DNA of 64,000 bases from Maricaulis sp036231565 (GTDB taxonomy: Bacteria > Pseudomonadota > Alphaproteobacteria > Caulobacterales > Maricaulaceae): the NCBI GenBank assembly GCA_036231565.1, contig JAZAHA010000058.1, forward strand, positions 62,001-126,000, written 5' to 3'. This document shows positions 15,932 to 24,256 of the stretch, piece after piece (the first letter of the stretch is position 1; each line of letters begins with the position of its first letter). Both the position numbers and the translations under genes were made by a program. Under the pieces are notes generated by a model. That model was not told the DNA's origin. It ran no database searches and saw nothing but the letters and a program-made list of their open reading frames with translations.

Positions 15932-17143
15932 CTATTGGGCCGCTGCAGCGGCCATCACTGCATCATACATCGCCTGGCCGACATAGCCGTCAGCGAGATG
16001 GCCGTTGGAGCGCTGGAAAGCGCGCAGCGCCGCACGCGTATTCGGCCCGGCAAGCCCGTCCGGCGTACCGCTGTCGAAACCGAGTGCATTGAGCGCGGCC
16101 TGCAGTTCGCGCGTCTGGCTGCGGGTGATGGGCGGATTGTTTTCCGGCCATGGCCCTTCGAAAGGCTCTCCCCCGGCGATCCGGTCGGCCAGGTGGGCGA
16201 CGCCGATCGCATAGCTGGTGGAGTTGTTGTAGCGCAGGATCACGCGGAAATTCGGGAAGGTCAGGAAGCCCGGCCCCGAACCGCCGGCCGGCAGATCCAG
16301 CCGCGCGGCCTGCATCAGCAGGTCGGCCGACCACTCGCCGCGGGCCGGTTCGATACCGAGCACCGCCCATTGCGACACCAGGCGCGACTGGCCCGGGTCC
16401 CAGGCAGCGAAATCAAAGCTTTCCGGTACGTCGACCTCGACCACAGCCGGTTGGCCCACCCGCCAGCCGGCGCGGCTGAGCAGATTGGCGGCAGACGCCA
16501 GCGCATCGGCCTCATTCGTCCAGATATTGCGGCGGCCATCGCCATCCCAGTCATGACCACGTTCCAGATAGGTCGAGGGGATGAACTGCATCTGCCCCAT
16601 CGCACCGGCCCAGGACCCCGTCAGCTGGTCGCGCGTGGCATAGCCATTGTCCAGCATGTGGCCGACCGCAATCAGCTCGCCCTCGGCCCAGTTGCGGCGT
16701 CGGCCTTCCCAGGCCAGCGTCGCCAGCGAACGGACAATGTCGTTATTGCCGGGGATCTCGCCATAGGAGCTTTCCAGCCCCCAGATCGCGATCAGGATTT
16801 CCGGGCGCACGCCGAAATGCGCTGCGATGGCATCCACCGTCTCGCGATTTTCGGCATAAGCCGCCCGGCCGTTGCGGATGCGCAAGTCGGACGCCGCAAT
16901 ATCGAGATAGGACCAGAGCGGCCGCACGAATTCCGGCTGGCTGCGATCGCGCTCGATGATGCGCATGTCCGGCTCCAGCCCGTCCAGCATGGATGCGACG
17001 GTGTCCGGCGTGGCGCCGGACGCTTCCAGACGGCCGCGGAAACCGGCGAGCCAGTCGGCAAAGCTTTCGCCGTCGGGCTGGGCAATAGTGGCAGTGGTGA
17101 CGGTCGTAACAAGGGCCAGGCTGGCCAGTAGCGTGCGGATCAT
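15932..17143 (-). CDS. Lytic murein transglycosylase (MltB family) with peptidoglycan-binding domain
   Basis: This 403-residue periplasmic enzyme cleaves peptidoglycan between MurNAc and GlcNAc to give anhydro-muropeptides. It has a signal peptide (residues 1-21, ending near TIAQ). The MltB catalytic domain follows, with the catalytic Glu in IWGLESSYG (near residue 125), then GAMGQMQFIPSTY and GHDWDGDGRRNIW. The last 60 residues are a PG_binding_1 domain (LQAALNALGFDSGTPDGLAGPNT). There is no lipobox, so it is soluble, unlike E. coli MltB. Its ATG overlaps the stop of a DUF1194 gene, placing it third in a coupled envelope operon. Confidence 0.93.
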   Translation of the reverse strand: MIRTLLASLALVTTVTTATIAQPDGESFADWLAGFRGRLEASGATPDTVASMLDGLEPDMRIIERDRSQPEFVRPLWSYLDIAASDLRIRNGRAAYAENRETVDAIAAHFGVRPEILIAIWGLESSYGEIPGNNDIVRSLATLAWEGRRRNWAEGELIAVGHMLDNGYATRDQLTGSWAGAMGQMQFIPSTYLERGHDWDGDGRRNIWTNEADALASAANLLSRAGWRVGQPAVVEVDVPESFDFAAWDPGQSRLVSQWAVLGIEPARGEWSADLLMQAARLDLPAGGSGPGFLTFPNFRVILRYNNSTSYAIGVAHLADRIAGGEPFEGPWPENNPPITRSQTRELQAALNALGFDSGTPDGLAGPNTRAALRAFQRSNGHLADGYVGQAMYDAVMAAAAAQ

Positions 17144-17919
17144 CCATTCCTCGTGAAGCGCAGCGGGTCGAGATTGGCGATCTCGATGATAAGCTTCCGT
17201 TTCAATGCGTCCACGAAATCATGATGTTCGTTTGTTGGCGAAATGAAGGCGCCGGGTCCGGCGATCACCTCGTTCTCGAAATAGGCCGCCACATCGATCG
17301 ACACGGACGGCCGGAAGGGGTGCTGACGGGCATTGTCGATCGGCAGGCCGTTGATGGTGATCATCTCGGCCTCGGCCCGGTTGCGCGCGGCCGACAGGCT
17401 GGGTCCGGCATTCTGGGGGCCATCGCCCGACAGGTCGATCACCCGGCGCACGCCGTCATAGCGATTGTCCGCGATCAGGCTGATCGAATTGTCGATCGCA
17501 CCGCCGATCGCGGTACGCCGGCCTGAAATGAAGGGCGCGGTCGCCAGTGTGGCGGCGAACGCCCGGGCGTCGTCCTCGGTCTCGATGACCGTCCAGGGCG
17601 CCACAACGCGCTGGAAGTCGGCATCGGCCCATTCCAGATACATCACCGCGATGCGGCCATAGCCGCCGGACTGGATCGCGGAGATCACTTCCGGATCGGC
17701 CAGCGCCGCGACATGACCCTCGCGCTGACGCCGCGCCTCGACCTCGTCGATCGAGGACGACACATCGACCGCCAGTACGAGCTCGAGATCGACCATCTCG
17801 CGGCCATCCTCGGCGTACTGGATCTCGCGGGTGTACCAGTCGGGTGTCGCGGCAAGATTGCCGCCGGTCAGGCAAAGGACGGCCAGGATCGAAAGGCCGG
17901 CCCGGACGGCAAGTCTCAT
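17140..17919 (-). CDS. DUF1194 (von Willebrand A-like) secreted protein, second copy
   Basis: This 259-residue exported protein has a signal peptide ending around GNLAA and then a VWA-like fold. The metal-binding DxSxS motif is seen as AVDVSSSID (near residue 50), and IDLSGDGPQN lies near residue 150. DUF1194 proteins are predicted periplasmic proteins of alphaproteobacteria with no established function. Their MIDAS-type motif suggests metal-dependent protein binding. It is a close paralogue of the gene directly upstream. Four-base overlaps join it to that gene and to mltB, so all three are probably translated together. A role in cell-wall remodelling is inference from context only. Confidence 0.88.
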   Translation of the reverse strand: MRLAVRAGLSILAVLCLTGGNLAATPDWYTREIQYAEDGREMVDLELVLAVDVSSSIDEVEARRQREGHVAALADPEVISAIQSGGYGRIAVMYLEWADADFQRVVAPWTVIETEDDARAFAATLATAPFISGRRTAIGGAIDNSISLIADNRYDGVRRVIDLSGDGPQNAGPSLSAARNRAEAEMITINGLPIDNARQHPFRPSVSIDVAAYFENEVIAGPGAFISPTNEHHDFVDALKRKLIIEIANLDPLRFTRNG

Positions 17920-18710
17920 GGCGCCAGACCCGTTTCCGATACGCTCGCGGGACGGGCGGGGTCGCGGCCCAGCTCTTCCGGCGACGGCAGAGCCCCTGCG
18001 ATCTCGATCACCAGCTTGCGCAGGATCGCTTCACGGAATTCAGCCTCGGTGCGGGCGGGCAGCACGAAAGCGCCGGGTCCGGTGATGACGTTTTCCTCGA
18101 AATAACCGTCCAGATTCATCTCGACGGGCCGTACCCAGCGGCCATTCCCGGCAGAGATCACCGGCAGACCGTTGACCACCACGCCGGCCGCTTCAGCCCG
18201 GGCCCGCGCCTGGTCCAGCGGCAGGCCCTGATTTTGCGGCCCGTCGCCGGAGATATCGATGATGCGGCGGGGGGCGGAGTGCGCATTGCTCTCGATACGC
18301 TGCACACTGTCAGAAATGGCCGCGCCGATGGCCGTGTAGTGGCCGCGCTCCAGCGGGGCAGCCGCCACGCGGGCAGCAAACTCCAGCGCATCCTCCTCGC
18401 TGGCGATCACGGTCCAGTCGGCCGCAGCGCGCTGGAAACCGCTGTCGGCCCATTCCACATAGGTCACGGCGATCCGGCCCAGAGGCCCGCCCTGGATCGA
18501 GCGGATCACATCTTCCGAGGCCAGGGCGGCAACATAGCCTTCGCGCTGGCGGCGCGCCTCTTCCTCGTCAACGGAATAGGAGATGTCGACGGCGAGCACG
18601 AGCTCGACATCCACGTCGTAATCATAGGTGAAATCGTCGTACTGCGCGCTGGCGCCAGCCGCGAAAAGGGCCGCTGCCGCGACCCCGAAGCATACCCCGA
18701 ACCCTGTCAT
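17916..18710 (-). CDS. DUF1194 (von Willebrand A-like) secreted protein, first copy
   Basis: This 264-residue exported DUF1194 protein is a paralogue of the next gene. A signal peptide (about 1-23, cleavage near GASAQ) leads into a VWA-like domain with AVDISYSVD (DxSxS metal site), ARRQREGYVAALA, and DISGDGPQNQG. ATG 18710 is preferred because it begins a clean signal peptide; the frame is open upstream but that part is Cys/Arg-rich and lies over the lysE end. The ATGA overlap with the second copy indicates translational coupling. It is the first gene of the DUF1194-DUF1194-mltB unit. Function unknown. Confidence 0.87.
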   Translation of the reverse strand: MTGFGVCFGVAAAALFAAGASAQYDDFTYDYDVDVELVLAVDISYSVDEEEARRQREGYVAALASEDVIRSIQGGPLGRIAVTYVEWADSGFQRAAADWTVIASEEDALEFAARVAAAPLERGHYTAIGAAISDSVQRIESNAHSAPRRIIDISGDGPQNQGLPLDQARARAEAAGVVVNGLPVISAGNGRWVRPVEMNLDGYFEENVITGPGAFVLPARTEAEFREAILRKLVIEIAGALPSPEELGRDPARPASVSETGLAP

Positions 18711-18768
18711 GGCGCGCACACTATGAAGCCTTTGGCGCGCGAACAACTGACGATGTGGTAAGCTTCGC

Positions 18769-19398
18769 TCACGCCGTGCGCCGCAGGCCCGCCAGCAGGC
18801 CGCCGACAGCGATCTGGCACACGCCGCACACGCGCTCGCGCCAGACGAGACCGACCGGTCCGCGCACGAAAGCCCCGCCCGTCGCCCCCAGCGCGGCATA
18901 GCCGGCCAGTATGGGCAGTTCGGTACCGTGCATGATGGCCAGCATCAGAAGATAGTCGGAGCCGCCGGTCTGGCCCGGAATGATGAATTGCGGCAGCAGC
19001 GCGCCGAAGAACAGCACCGATTTGGGATTGCCCAGCTGTTTGACCAGCCCCTGGGTGAAGGCCGGCCCGGCCAGTTCCGAGACCGTTGCCGGCTGTGGTC
19101 GGGCTGCCGCCTTGCGGGCATTGCGAAGCGTGGAGATTCCCAGCCAGACCAGATAGGCCGCACCCGCCCACTTGATCACAGTGAACAGCAGGGCCGAGCT
19201 GACCAGGACCGCGCCGAGCCCGAAGACTGACAGCGCGAAATAGATCGTATTGCCGGCAAGCACGCCGGCCGCCGTCGCCACGCCCGCCCAGAAACCGCGG
19301 GCCATGCCCTGGGTGGACACCAGAAGCACGGCCGGCCCCGGGCTGAGCGACATGGCGATGTGCATGCCGGTAAAGGCGAGGATGAGTTCGGGTGTCAT
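18769..19398 (-). CDS. LysE/RhtB family amino-acid or metabolite exporter
   Basis: This 209-residue inner-membrane exporter has six hydrophobic segments. The family signature SLSPGPAVLLVSTQGMARG lies in the first loop, followed by IKWAGAAYLVWLGI and GLVKQLGNPKSVLFF, all standard for the LysE/RhtB group. ATG 19398 has GGAG six bases upstream; earlier in-frame codons lack this. Family members export lysine, homoserine/threonine or similar compounds. The substrate here is unknown, and no LysG-type regulator is adjacent. It is read in the same direction as the DUF1194 operon but ends about 60 bp before it. Confidence 0.9.
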   Translation of the reverse strand: MTPELILAFTGMHIAMSLSPGPAVLLVSTQGMARGFWAGVATAAGVLAGNTIYFALSVFGLGAVLVSSALLFTVIKWAGAAYLVWLGISTLRNARKAAARPQPATVSELAGPAFTQGLVKQLGNPKSVLFFGALLPQFIIPGQTGGSDYLLMLAIMHGTELPILAGYAALGATGGAFVRGPVGLVWRERVCGVCQIAVGGLLAGLRRTA

Positions 19399-19656
19399 GA
19401 CAGGCTCCGTCCGGGCAGAGCCTCCCACCTAGTCCAGCCATGGGCCAGCGTACATGCCGCAGCTGGCCGGATCGCGGTTGACGGTCCGGTCTGCACGCCC
19501 GGGCAGCACGTCTGCCCGCCTGCGTGGCACCGCAGCCGGTTACAGGGCCGCTTCAATCGATTCGCCCGAGCGCGCACGCTGATATAGATTGGTTAATGCG
19601 AATGGAGACGGATGTGCTGCGCAGGCCGCTGCACATGAGGGAAACCGGGGGAATTC

Positions 19657-20715
19657 ATGTTCGATATCATTACCGGTCTGGGTGTGACCGGCTGGACCGG
19701 CATTGCCATGATCTGTGCGCTGTTGGCGGGGCTGGCAGCCTGGCAGAATCATCGCTTTGTCCAGCGGGAAGGCGATCGGGACGTGCCCGAACCCGCCGTG
19801 ACCGCCAAACGGTCTGCCCCCTCCAGCAGCCCCACCGCCGCGCCCCGGCCCGGGGCCGCCACGGCCTCCGCGCGGCCGATACAGGCGCCGCCGCGCCCGG
19901 ATCCCCGGCCGGCCAGCCAGCGCAGTGCGCCCGGCAATGGCAATGACGACGGCCTGTCGCCCCATGAGGCCTACAAGGCCATGATCGACAAGCGGGTGCA
20001 GGATTTCGCACGCTCGCGCGGCAGTCTTGTCCTGCCGATCGTGCATCACGAGGTGGACGAGTATATCGACACCGATACGGCCATCGAGGCGATCGACATC
20101 ATCCGGCATGCGCAGGACAATGCGCCGATCGATATCGTGCTGCACACGCCGGGCGGGATCGCGTCGGCAACCCAGCAGATCCTGCATGCGCTGAAACATC
20201 ATCCCGGCCGGAAAACGGCCTTCCTGCCATATCGCGCGAAATCGGCGGGCACGATGATTGCCCTGGCCTGCGACGAGATCGTCATGGGAACCAGCGCCGT
20301 GCTGGGCCCGATCGATCCGCAATATGCCTGGATGCCGGCGCCGATCCTGGCGGCGCTGACCGAACACAAGTCGGCCGACCGTGTGAGCGACGAGATGCTG
20401 ATCCTCTCGAAAATGGCCCGGCAGGCCGTCGACGAGGCCCGGCGCTTTTCCTGCGACTATGTCAACGACGCCCACAAGCAGGACGGCACCTGCGCCCTGA
20501 CCAATGACCTGATCGGCGGCGGGCGCAATCATGACTATCCGATCCTGCCGCAGGAGGCCGCCAGCTTCGGACTGAACATATCGACCGCCATGCCGGAGGC
20601 CGCGTTCGGCATCTGCCAGCCGCCGCCGAAGGACGATCCCGTGCTGATCGTGTCGATGATGAACAGCCAGTCCGAGACCGATAGCGGCGCCCCGGCCGCT
20701 CCGGTCTTCCGCTGA
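19657..20715 (+). CDS. Membrane-anchored ClpP-fold serine protease (SDH_sah-like)
   Basis: This 352-residue protein has one N-terminal transmembrane helix (about residues 8-30) and a Pro/Ala-rich linker (about 45-105). A ClpP/crotonase-fold serine protease domain follows. It resembles the serine dehydrogenase proteinase family (PF01972 type): IVLHTPGGIASATQQIL supplies the oxyanion glycines and AKSAGTMIALACDEIVMG the nucleophile serine, with GPIDPQYAWMPA after it. Such proteins are thought to be membrane-associated proteases similar to SppA. The ATG has GGGGGA five bases upstream. The role is unknown; it stands alone between lysE and rpmJ. Confidence 0.85.
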   Translation: MFDIITGLGVTGWTGIAMICALLAGLAAWQNHRFVQREGDRDVPEPAVTAKRSAPSSSPTAAPRPGAATASARPIQAPPRPDPRPASQRSAPGNGNDDGLSPHEAYKAMIDKRVQDFARSRGSLVLPIVHHEVDEYIDTDTAIEAIDIIRHAQDNAPIDIVLHTPGGIASATQQILHALKHHPGRKTAFLPYRAKSAGTMIALACDEIVMGTSAVLGPIDPQYAWMPAPILAALTEHKSADRVSDEMLILSKMARQAVDEARRFSCDYVNDAHKQDGTCALTNDLIGGGRNHDYPILPQEAASFGLNISTAMPEAAFGICQPPPKDDPVLIVSMMNSQSETDSGAPAAPVFR

Positions 20716-20752
20716 GCCGCGCGTCAGGCGCAGATCGAGCGCACAGACGATG

Positions 20753-20781
20753 TTGACAGGAGGCTTTGGCTCCCGTATCTC
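20753..20781 (+). promoter_or_regulatory. Predicted sigma-70 promoter of rpmJ
   Basis: A perfect TTGACA (20753-20758) is followed after exactly 17 bases by TATCTC. This places a start site near 20788, about 37 bases before the rpmJ ATG. Confidence 0.6.
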
Positions 20782-20824
20782 CCGCGCTCCTTTTTAACAC
20801 GCTTACCAACGTGAAGGCCGAACG

Positions 20825-20950
20825 ATGAAAGTCCGCAGCTCGATCAAATCGCTGAAGAACCGCCACCGCGATTGCCAGGTCGTGAAGCGCCGTGGCCGTA
20901 TCTACGTCATCAACAAGACCGATCCGCGCTTCAAGGCTCGCGCCGGCTAG
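20825..20950 (+). CDS. rpmJ: 50S ribosomal protein L36 (zinc-less type)
   Basis: This 41-residue ribosomal protein starts MKVRSSIKSLK and ends DPRFKARAG. It has one Cys only (HRDCQVV), so it lacks the Cys3-His zinc site of the C+ form and is the zinc-independent C- type, the usual L36 in alphaproteobacteria. It lies apart from the main ribosomal operons, with its own promoter and a terminator 60 bp downstream. Confidence 0.96.
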   Translation: MKVRSSIKSLKNRHRDCQVVKRRGRIYVINKTDPRFKARAG

Positions 20951-21009
20951 CCGGCTGCTGCCGGACCTGCCCGCAGGTTCCAGCGCGCCCAAATCGACTT
21001 GTCGCATAG

Positions 21010-21042
21010 CCCGTGCACCCAGGTGCGCGGGTTTTGCGTTTT
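21010..21042 (+). terminator. Intrinsic terminator after rpmJ
   Basis: A stem of about nine pairs (CCCGTGCAC with GTGCGCGGG, including one G-T pair, loop of 4) is followed by TTTTGCGTTTT. It lies 60 bp after the rpmJ stop and just before the HAD gene's GGAGGT ribosome-binding site. Confidence 0.8.
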
Positions 21043-21054
21043 GGAGGTACCGGC

Positions 21055-21660
21055 ATGACGACCAAAGCCGTCCTGTGGGATCTGGGCAATGTCCTTCTCG
21101 ACTGGTCCCCGCGCCGCTTCTACGAAAAACTCTTCCGCACGCCTGAGGAGGTCGACCACTTCCTGGGCGAGGTCTGCACGATGGACTGGCATGCGGCGCA
21201 TGACCGCGGCGTGCCCATGGCCGAGAATCGCGAGCACCTGATCGCGAAATATCCCCATTACGAAGACGCGATCCGCGCCTGGGAAACCGGCCTGGACGGC
21301 ATGCTCGACGGCAGTGTTCCGGGAACGGACGTCGTCATGGATACGCTGGCCGGCCGCGGGGTGCCGCAATACGCGCTCACCAACCTGCCGGCGGAATGGG
21401 TGGAGCCGGTCAAGGCGCTCTACCCGCAGATGGCGCACATGAGGGACGTCATCGTCTCGGCTCATGAGGGCGTCATCAAGCCGGATCGCCGGATCTACGA
21501 GATCACCGCCGCACGCCTGCCCTTCGCGCCGGAGGAGGTCGTCTTTTTCGACGACCGAGAGGAGAATGTCACCGCAGCGCGCACGTTCGGCTTTGACGCC
21601 GAAGTGTTCGAAGGAGAAGGCCCGCTGAAGGCTGCCCTGGCAGCCCGCGGGCTGCTCTGA
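21055..21660 (+). CDS. HAD-superfamily hydrolase (HAD-IA type)
   Basis: This 201-residue cytosolic phosphatase-like enzyme carries HAD motif I as LWDLGNVLLDW (an Asp nucleophile, with the acid/base position occupied by Gly-Asn-type residues seen in YihX-like members). Motif II is ALTNLP, motif III is the Lys in EGVIKPDRRIYE, and motif IV is VVFFDDREENV. A helical cap (about 15-85) is present. These features match the YihX/HAD-IA sugar-phosphate phosphatase group; the substrate is not predictable. GGAGGT sits six bases before ATG 21055. It is a single gene between rpmJ and the acyl-CoA dehydrogenase pair. Confidence 0.88.
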   Translation: MTTKAVLWDLGNVLLDWSPRRFYEKLFRTPEEVDHFLGEVCTMDWHAAHDRGVPMAENREHLIAKYPHYEDAIRAWETGLDGMLDGSVPGTDVVMDTLAGRGVPQYALTNLPAEWVEPVKALYPQMAHMRDVIVSAHEGVIKPDRRIYEITAARLPFAPEEVVFFDDREENVTAARTFGFDAEVFEGEGPLKAALAARGLL

Positions 21661-21831
21661 CCGGCCGGACCTGCGCCGCAGCGCCGCACCAGATGCTGCA
21701 TCTGCGCACTATTCACCGCGCATCCTTTCGCCTTTAATACGTACCCAGTCATCGAAAGCGTGAAACCCGGCGCAAGACCGGGTACCGCATTCGTCCGGAA
21801 GAGCGGTCGACAAGGGCGCGAGGAGACAAGC

Positions 21832-23013
21832 ATGGACCTGAATTTCACCCCGGAGGAGGAGGCCTTCCGCGAGGAAGTGCGCACATTCCTCAAGGACAAT
21901 CTGTCCGAGGACCTGGCCACCAAGGTTCGCAACGGACGCGAACTGAACAAGCAGGATATCGAAAGCTGGCACGCCCTGCTGCAGACCCGCAGCTGGCTGG
22001 CGGCAACCTGGCCGGAAGAATATGGCGGCCCCGGCTGGAATGCCGTGCAACGCCATATCTTCGAAGAGGAATGCGCTTTCGCGAACGCGCCGCGCATTGT
22101 TCCTTTCGGCCTGGGCATGCTGGGTCCGGTGCTGATCAAGTTCGGTACCGAGGAACAGAAGAAGACGATCCTGCCGCGCATCCTGTCCGGCGAGGACTGG
22201 TGGTGCCAGGGCTATTCCGAGCCCGGCGCCGGCTCCGACCTCGCCAGCCTGAAGACCCGCGCCGTGCGCGACGGCGACGACTATATCATCAACGGCCAGA
22301 AGACCTGGACCACGCTGGGCCAGTTTGCCGACAAGATCTTCTGCCTCGTGCGCACCTCGACCGAGGGCAAGCCGCAGCAGGGCATCTCTTTCGTGCTGGT
22401 GGACCTGAAGACCCCCGGCATCGAGATGCGCCCGATCAAGCTGATCGAGGGCGGCTATGAGGTGAACGAGGTCTTCTTCACCGATGTCCGCGTGCCGGTC
22501 TCCAACCGCGTCGGCGAGGAGAACCAGGGCTGGACGATCGCGAAGTATCTCCTGGGCCATGAGCGCACCAATATCGCCGGTGTCGGCGCCTCGACCGAGG
22601 CGCTGAACCAGCTCAAGGCGCTGGGCCGCAAGGTGAAGCGCTATGGCAAGCCGCTGGCGGCCGACCCGCTGTTCGCGGCCAGGGTCGCCGAGGTCGAGAT
22701 TGATCTGGAAGCCATGCGCATGACCAATCTGCGCATGCTGTTCGGCACGTCGGACGCCCAGGGCTCGGTGTCCTCGATGCTGAAGATCAAGGGCACGGTC
22801 ATCCGGCAGGAGATCAACGATCTCGCCCGTCGCGCGCTCGGCCCGGCCGCCTCGCCCTTCCCGTCCGAGGACGTGATCGGCAATTACGGCATCGCGCCGC
22901 CGGAAGCGGCTGCAAACGCTGCCAACTACTTCAATAATCGCAAGCTTTCGATCTTTGGCGGGTCGAACGAGATCCAGCGCAATATCATCGCCAAAGAGAC
23001 GTTCGGAGCCTGA
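21832..23013 (+). CDS. Acyl-CoA dehydrogenase, large subunit (PimC-like)
   Basis: This 393-residue flavoenzyme subunit starts MDLNFTPEEEAFREEVR. It contains the flavin/substrate motifs WWCQGYSEPGAGSDLASL and TWTTLGQFAD, and ends NRKLSIFGGSNEIQRNIIAKE. This pattern matches the larger subunit of heteromeric alpha-proteobacterial acyl-CoA dehydrogenases annotated as pimeloyl-CoA dehydrogenase. It lacks the GGxG...E segment that carries the usual base, which is present in the partner. AGGAG precedes ATG 21832. The next gene begins 3 bp after its stop. Together they likely oxidise a dicarboxylic or long acyl-CoA at the alpha-beta bond; the substrate is inferred only. Confidence 0.88.
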   Translation: MDLNFTPEEEAFREEVRTFLKDNLSEDLATKVRNGRELNKQDIESWHALLQTRSWLAATWPEEYGGPGWNAVQRHIFEEECAFANAPRIVPFGLGMLGPVLIKFGTEEQKKTILPRILSGEDWWCQGYSEPGAGSDLASLKTRAVRDGDDYIINGQKTWTTLGQFADKIFCLVRTSTEGKPQQGISFVLVDLKTPGIEMRPIKLIEGGYEVNEVFFTDVRVPVSNRVGEENQGWTIAKYLLGHERTNIAGVGASTEALNQLKALGRKVKRYGKPLAADPLFAARVAEVEIDLEAMRMTNLRMLFGTSDAQGSVSSMLKIKGTVIRQEINDLARRALGPAASPFPSEDVIGNYGIAPPEAAANAANYFNNRKLSIFGGSNEIQRNIIAKETFGA

Positions 23014-23016
23014 TCC

Positions 23017-24093
23017 ATGGATTTCACACCGACAGACGACCGCCGGATGATCGCGGACAGCCTGCGCCGCTTCCTGTCCGACACCTATCCGATCGAGCAC
23101 CGCAACAAGGTCGCCTATGAAGGCGTATTTCACGACCCCGCCGGCTGGGCGGGGCTTGCCGATCTGGGCATCATGGGGGCGCTGGTCTCCGAGCAGGATG
23201 GCGGCTTCGGGGGCGCCGGCTTCGACATCACGACCGTGTTCGAGGAAATGGGCCGCAAGATCTGCCCCGAACCGCTTCTGGCCAACCTCATGGCGCTGCG
23301 CCTCTACGCCGCCTTCGGCAAGGCCGGGCGGATCGAGGCCATTATCGCCGGCTCGGAACGCGCAGCCTTCGCCTTTGACGAAAGCGACAGCTTCGGCGAG
23401 CTGGGCGAGATTTCCGCCAAATTCGAGGGCGGCAAGCTGACCGGCCGCAAGACCGTGGTCTACGGCGGTCAGGCCGCTGACTGGATCCTGGTCGCAGCCA
23501 GGTCCGGCGGCAAGCTGGGGCTCTACGAGGTCAAGGCATCTGACGCCGAAGTCCTCGCCTATCCGATGATCGACGGTGGTGGTGCCGCAGAGGTCGTGCT
23601 CGACGGCACCCCGGCCGAATGCCTCGCAGACGACGCCACGGATGCCATCGAAGCCGCGCTTGACGCGGGCCGCCTGGCCCTGTGCGCCGAAGCCGTGGGG
23701 GCGATGGACGTGCTCAAGGAGATGACGCGCGACTACCTCATGCAGCGTCAGCAATTCGGCCGCCCGATTGCCATGTTCCAGGCGCTGCAGCATCGCCTCG
23801 TCGATTTCTCGATCGAGATCGAACAGGCTCGCTCTATCGTCATTCATGCCGGCGGCAAGTTCGAGACGGAAGAACGCGCTCTGGCGGTGGCCAAGGCGAA
23901 GAACCTGATCGGCCGGGCCGGCAAGCTGGTCGCCGAAGAGGCGGTACAGATGCATGGCGGCATCGGCATGACCTGGGAATATGCCGGTTCGCACTATGCC
24001 AAGCGCCTGATCATGATCGACCACCAGCTGGGCGATACGGAAGATCAGCTGCGCAAGGTGATGGCCCTGACGGATATCTCGTCGGCAGCCTGA
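23017..24093 (+). CDS. Acyl-CoA dehydrogenase, small subunit (PimD-like)
   Basis: This 358-residue partner subunit has N-terminal MDFTPTDDRRMI and a divergent middle domain. The C-terminal half has RQQFGRPIAMFQALQHRL and QMHGGIGMTWE, the latter holding the catalytic glutamate position for this fold. It fits the smaller pimeloyl-CoA dehydrogenase-type subunit. It lies 3 bp behind the larger subunit, so the pair is certainly one operon and probably one heteromeric FAD enzyme. A strong terminator follows at 24117. No electron-transfer flavoprotein, CoA ligase or thiolase gene is nearby. Confidence 0.88.
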   Translation: MDFTPTDDRRMIADSLRRFLSDTYPIEHRNKVAYEGVFHDPAGWAGLADLGIMGALVSEQDGGFGGAGFDITTVFEEMGRKICPEPLLANLMALRLYAAFGKAGRIEAIIAGSERAAFAFDESDSFGELGEISAKFEGGKLTGRKTVVYGGQAADWILVAARSGGKLGLYEVKASDAEVLAYPMIDGGGAAEVVLDGTPAECLADDATDAIEAALDAGRLALCAEAVGAMDVLKEMTRDYLMQRQQFGRPIAMFQALQHRLVDFSIEIEQARSIVIHAGGKFETEERALAVAKAKNLIGRAGKLVAEEAVQMHGGIGMTWEYAGSHYAKRLIMIDHQLGDTEDQLRKVMALTDISSAA

Positions 24094-24116
24094 CCGGTCT
24101 TCAAGATGACAGGCCT

Positions 24117-24153
24117 GACAGGCCGCGGCCCCCTGCTGCGGCCTGTCTCATTT
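24117..24153 (+). terminator. Intrinsic terminator after the acyl-CoA dehydrogenase operon
   Basis: A perfect 10-bp stem (GACAGGCCGC with GCGGCCTGTC, 11-base loop) is followed by TCATTTC. It is located 23 bp after the small-subunit stop codon. Confidence 0.75.
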
Positions 24154-24256
24154 CTCCGGAACGTCTGGCCGCCGCCTCCCGCTCAGCGTGTACGGGATTG
24201 TGAAATCACCGAATCGACTGCCTAATTCCACAGCGGACGGGGAGGCCGATCCGGGC

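Noticed and set aside
21709..24024. 771-codon open frame on the minus strand opposite the acyl-CoA dehydrogenases
   Set aside because: It is antisense to two well-supported flavoenzyme genes. Its translation is His/Gln/Arg-rich low-information sequence with no recognisable domain or ribosome-binding site.
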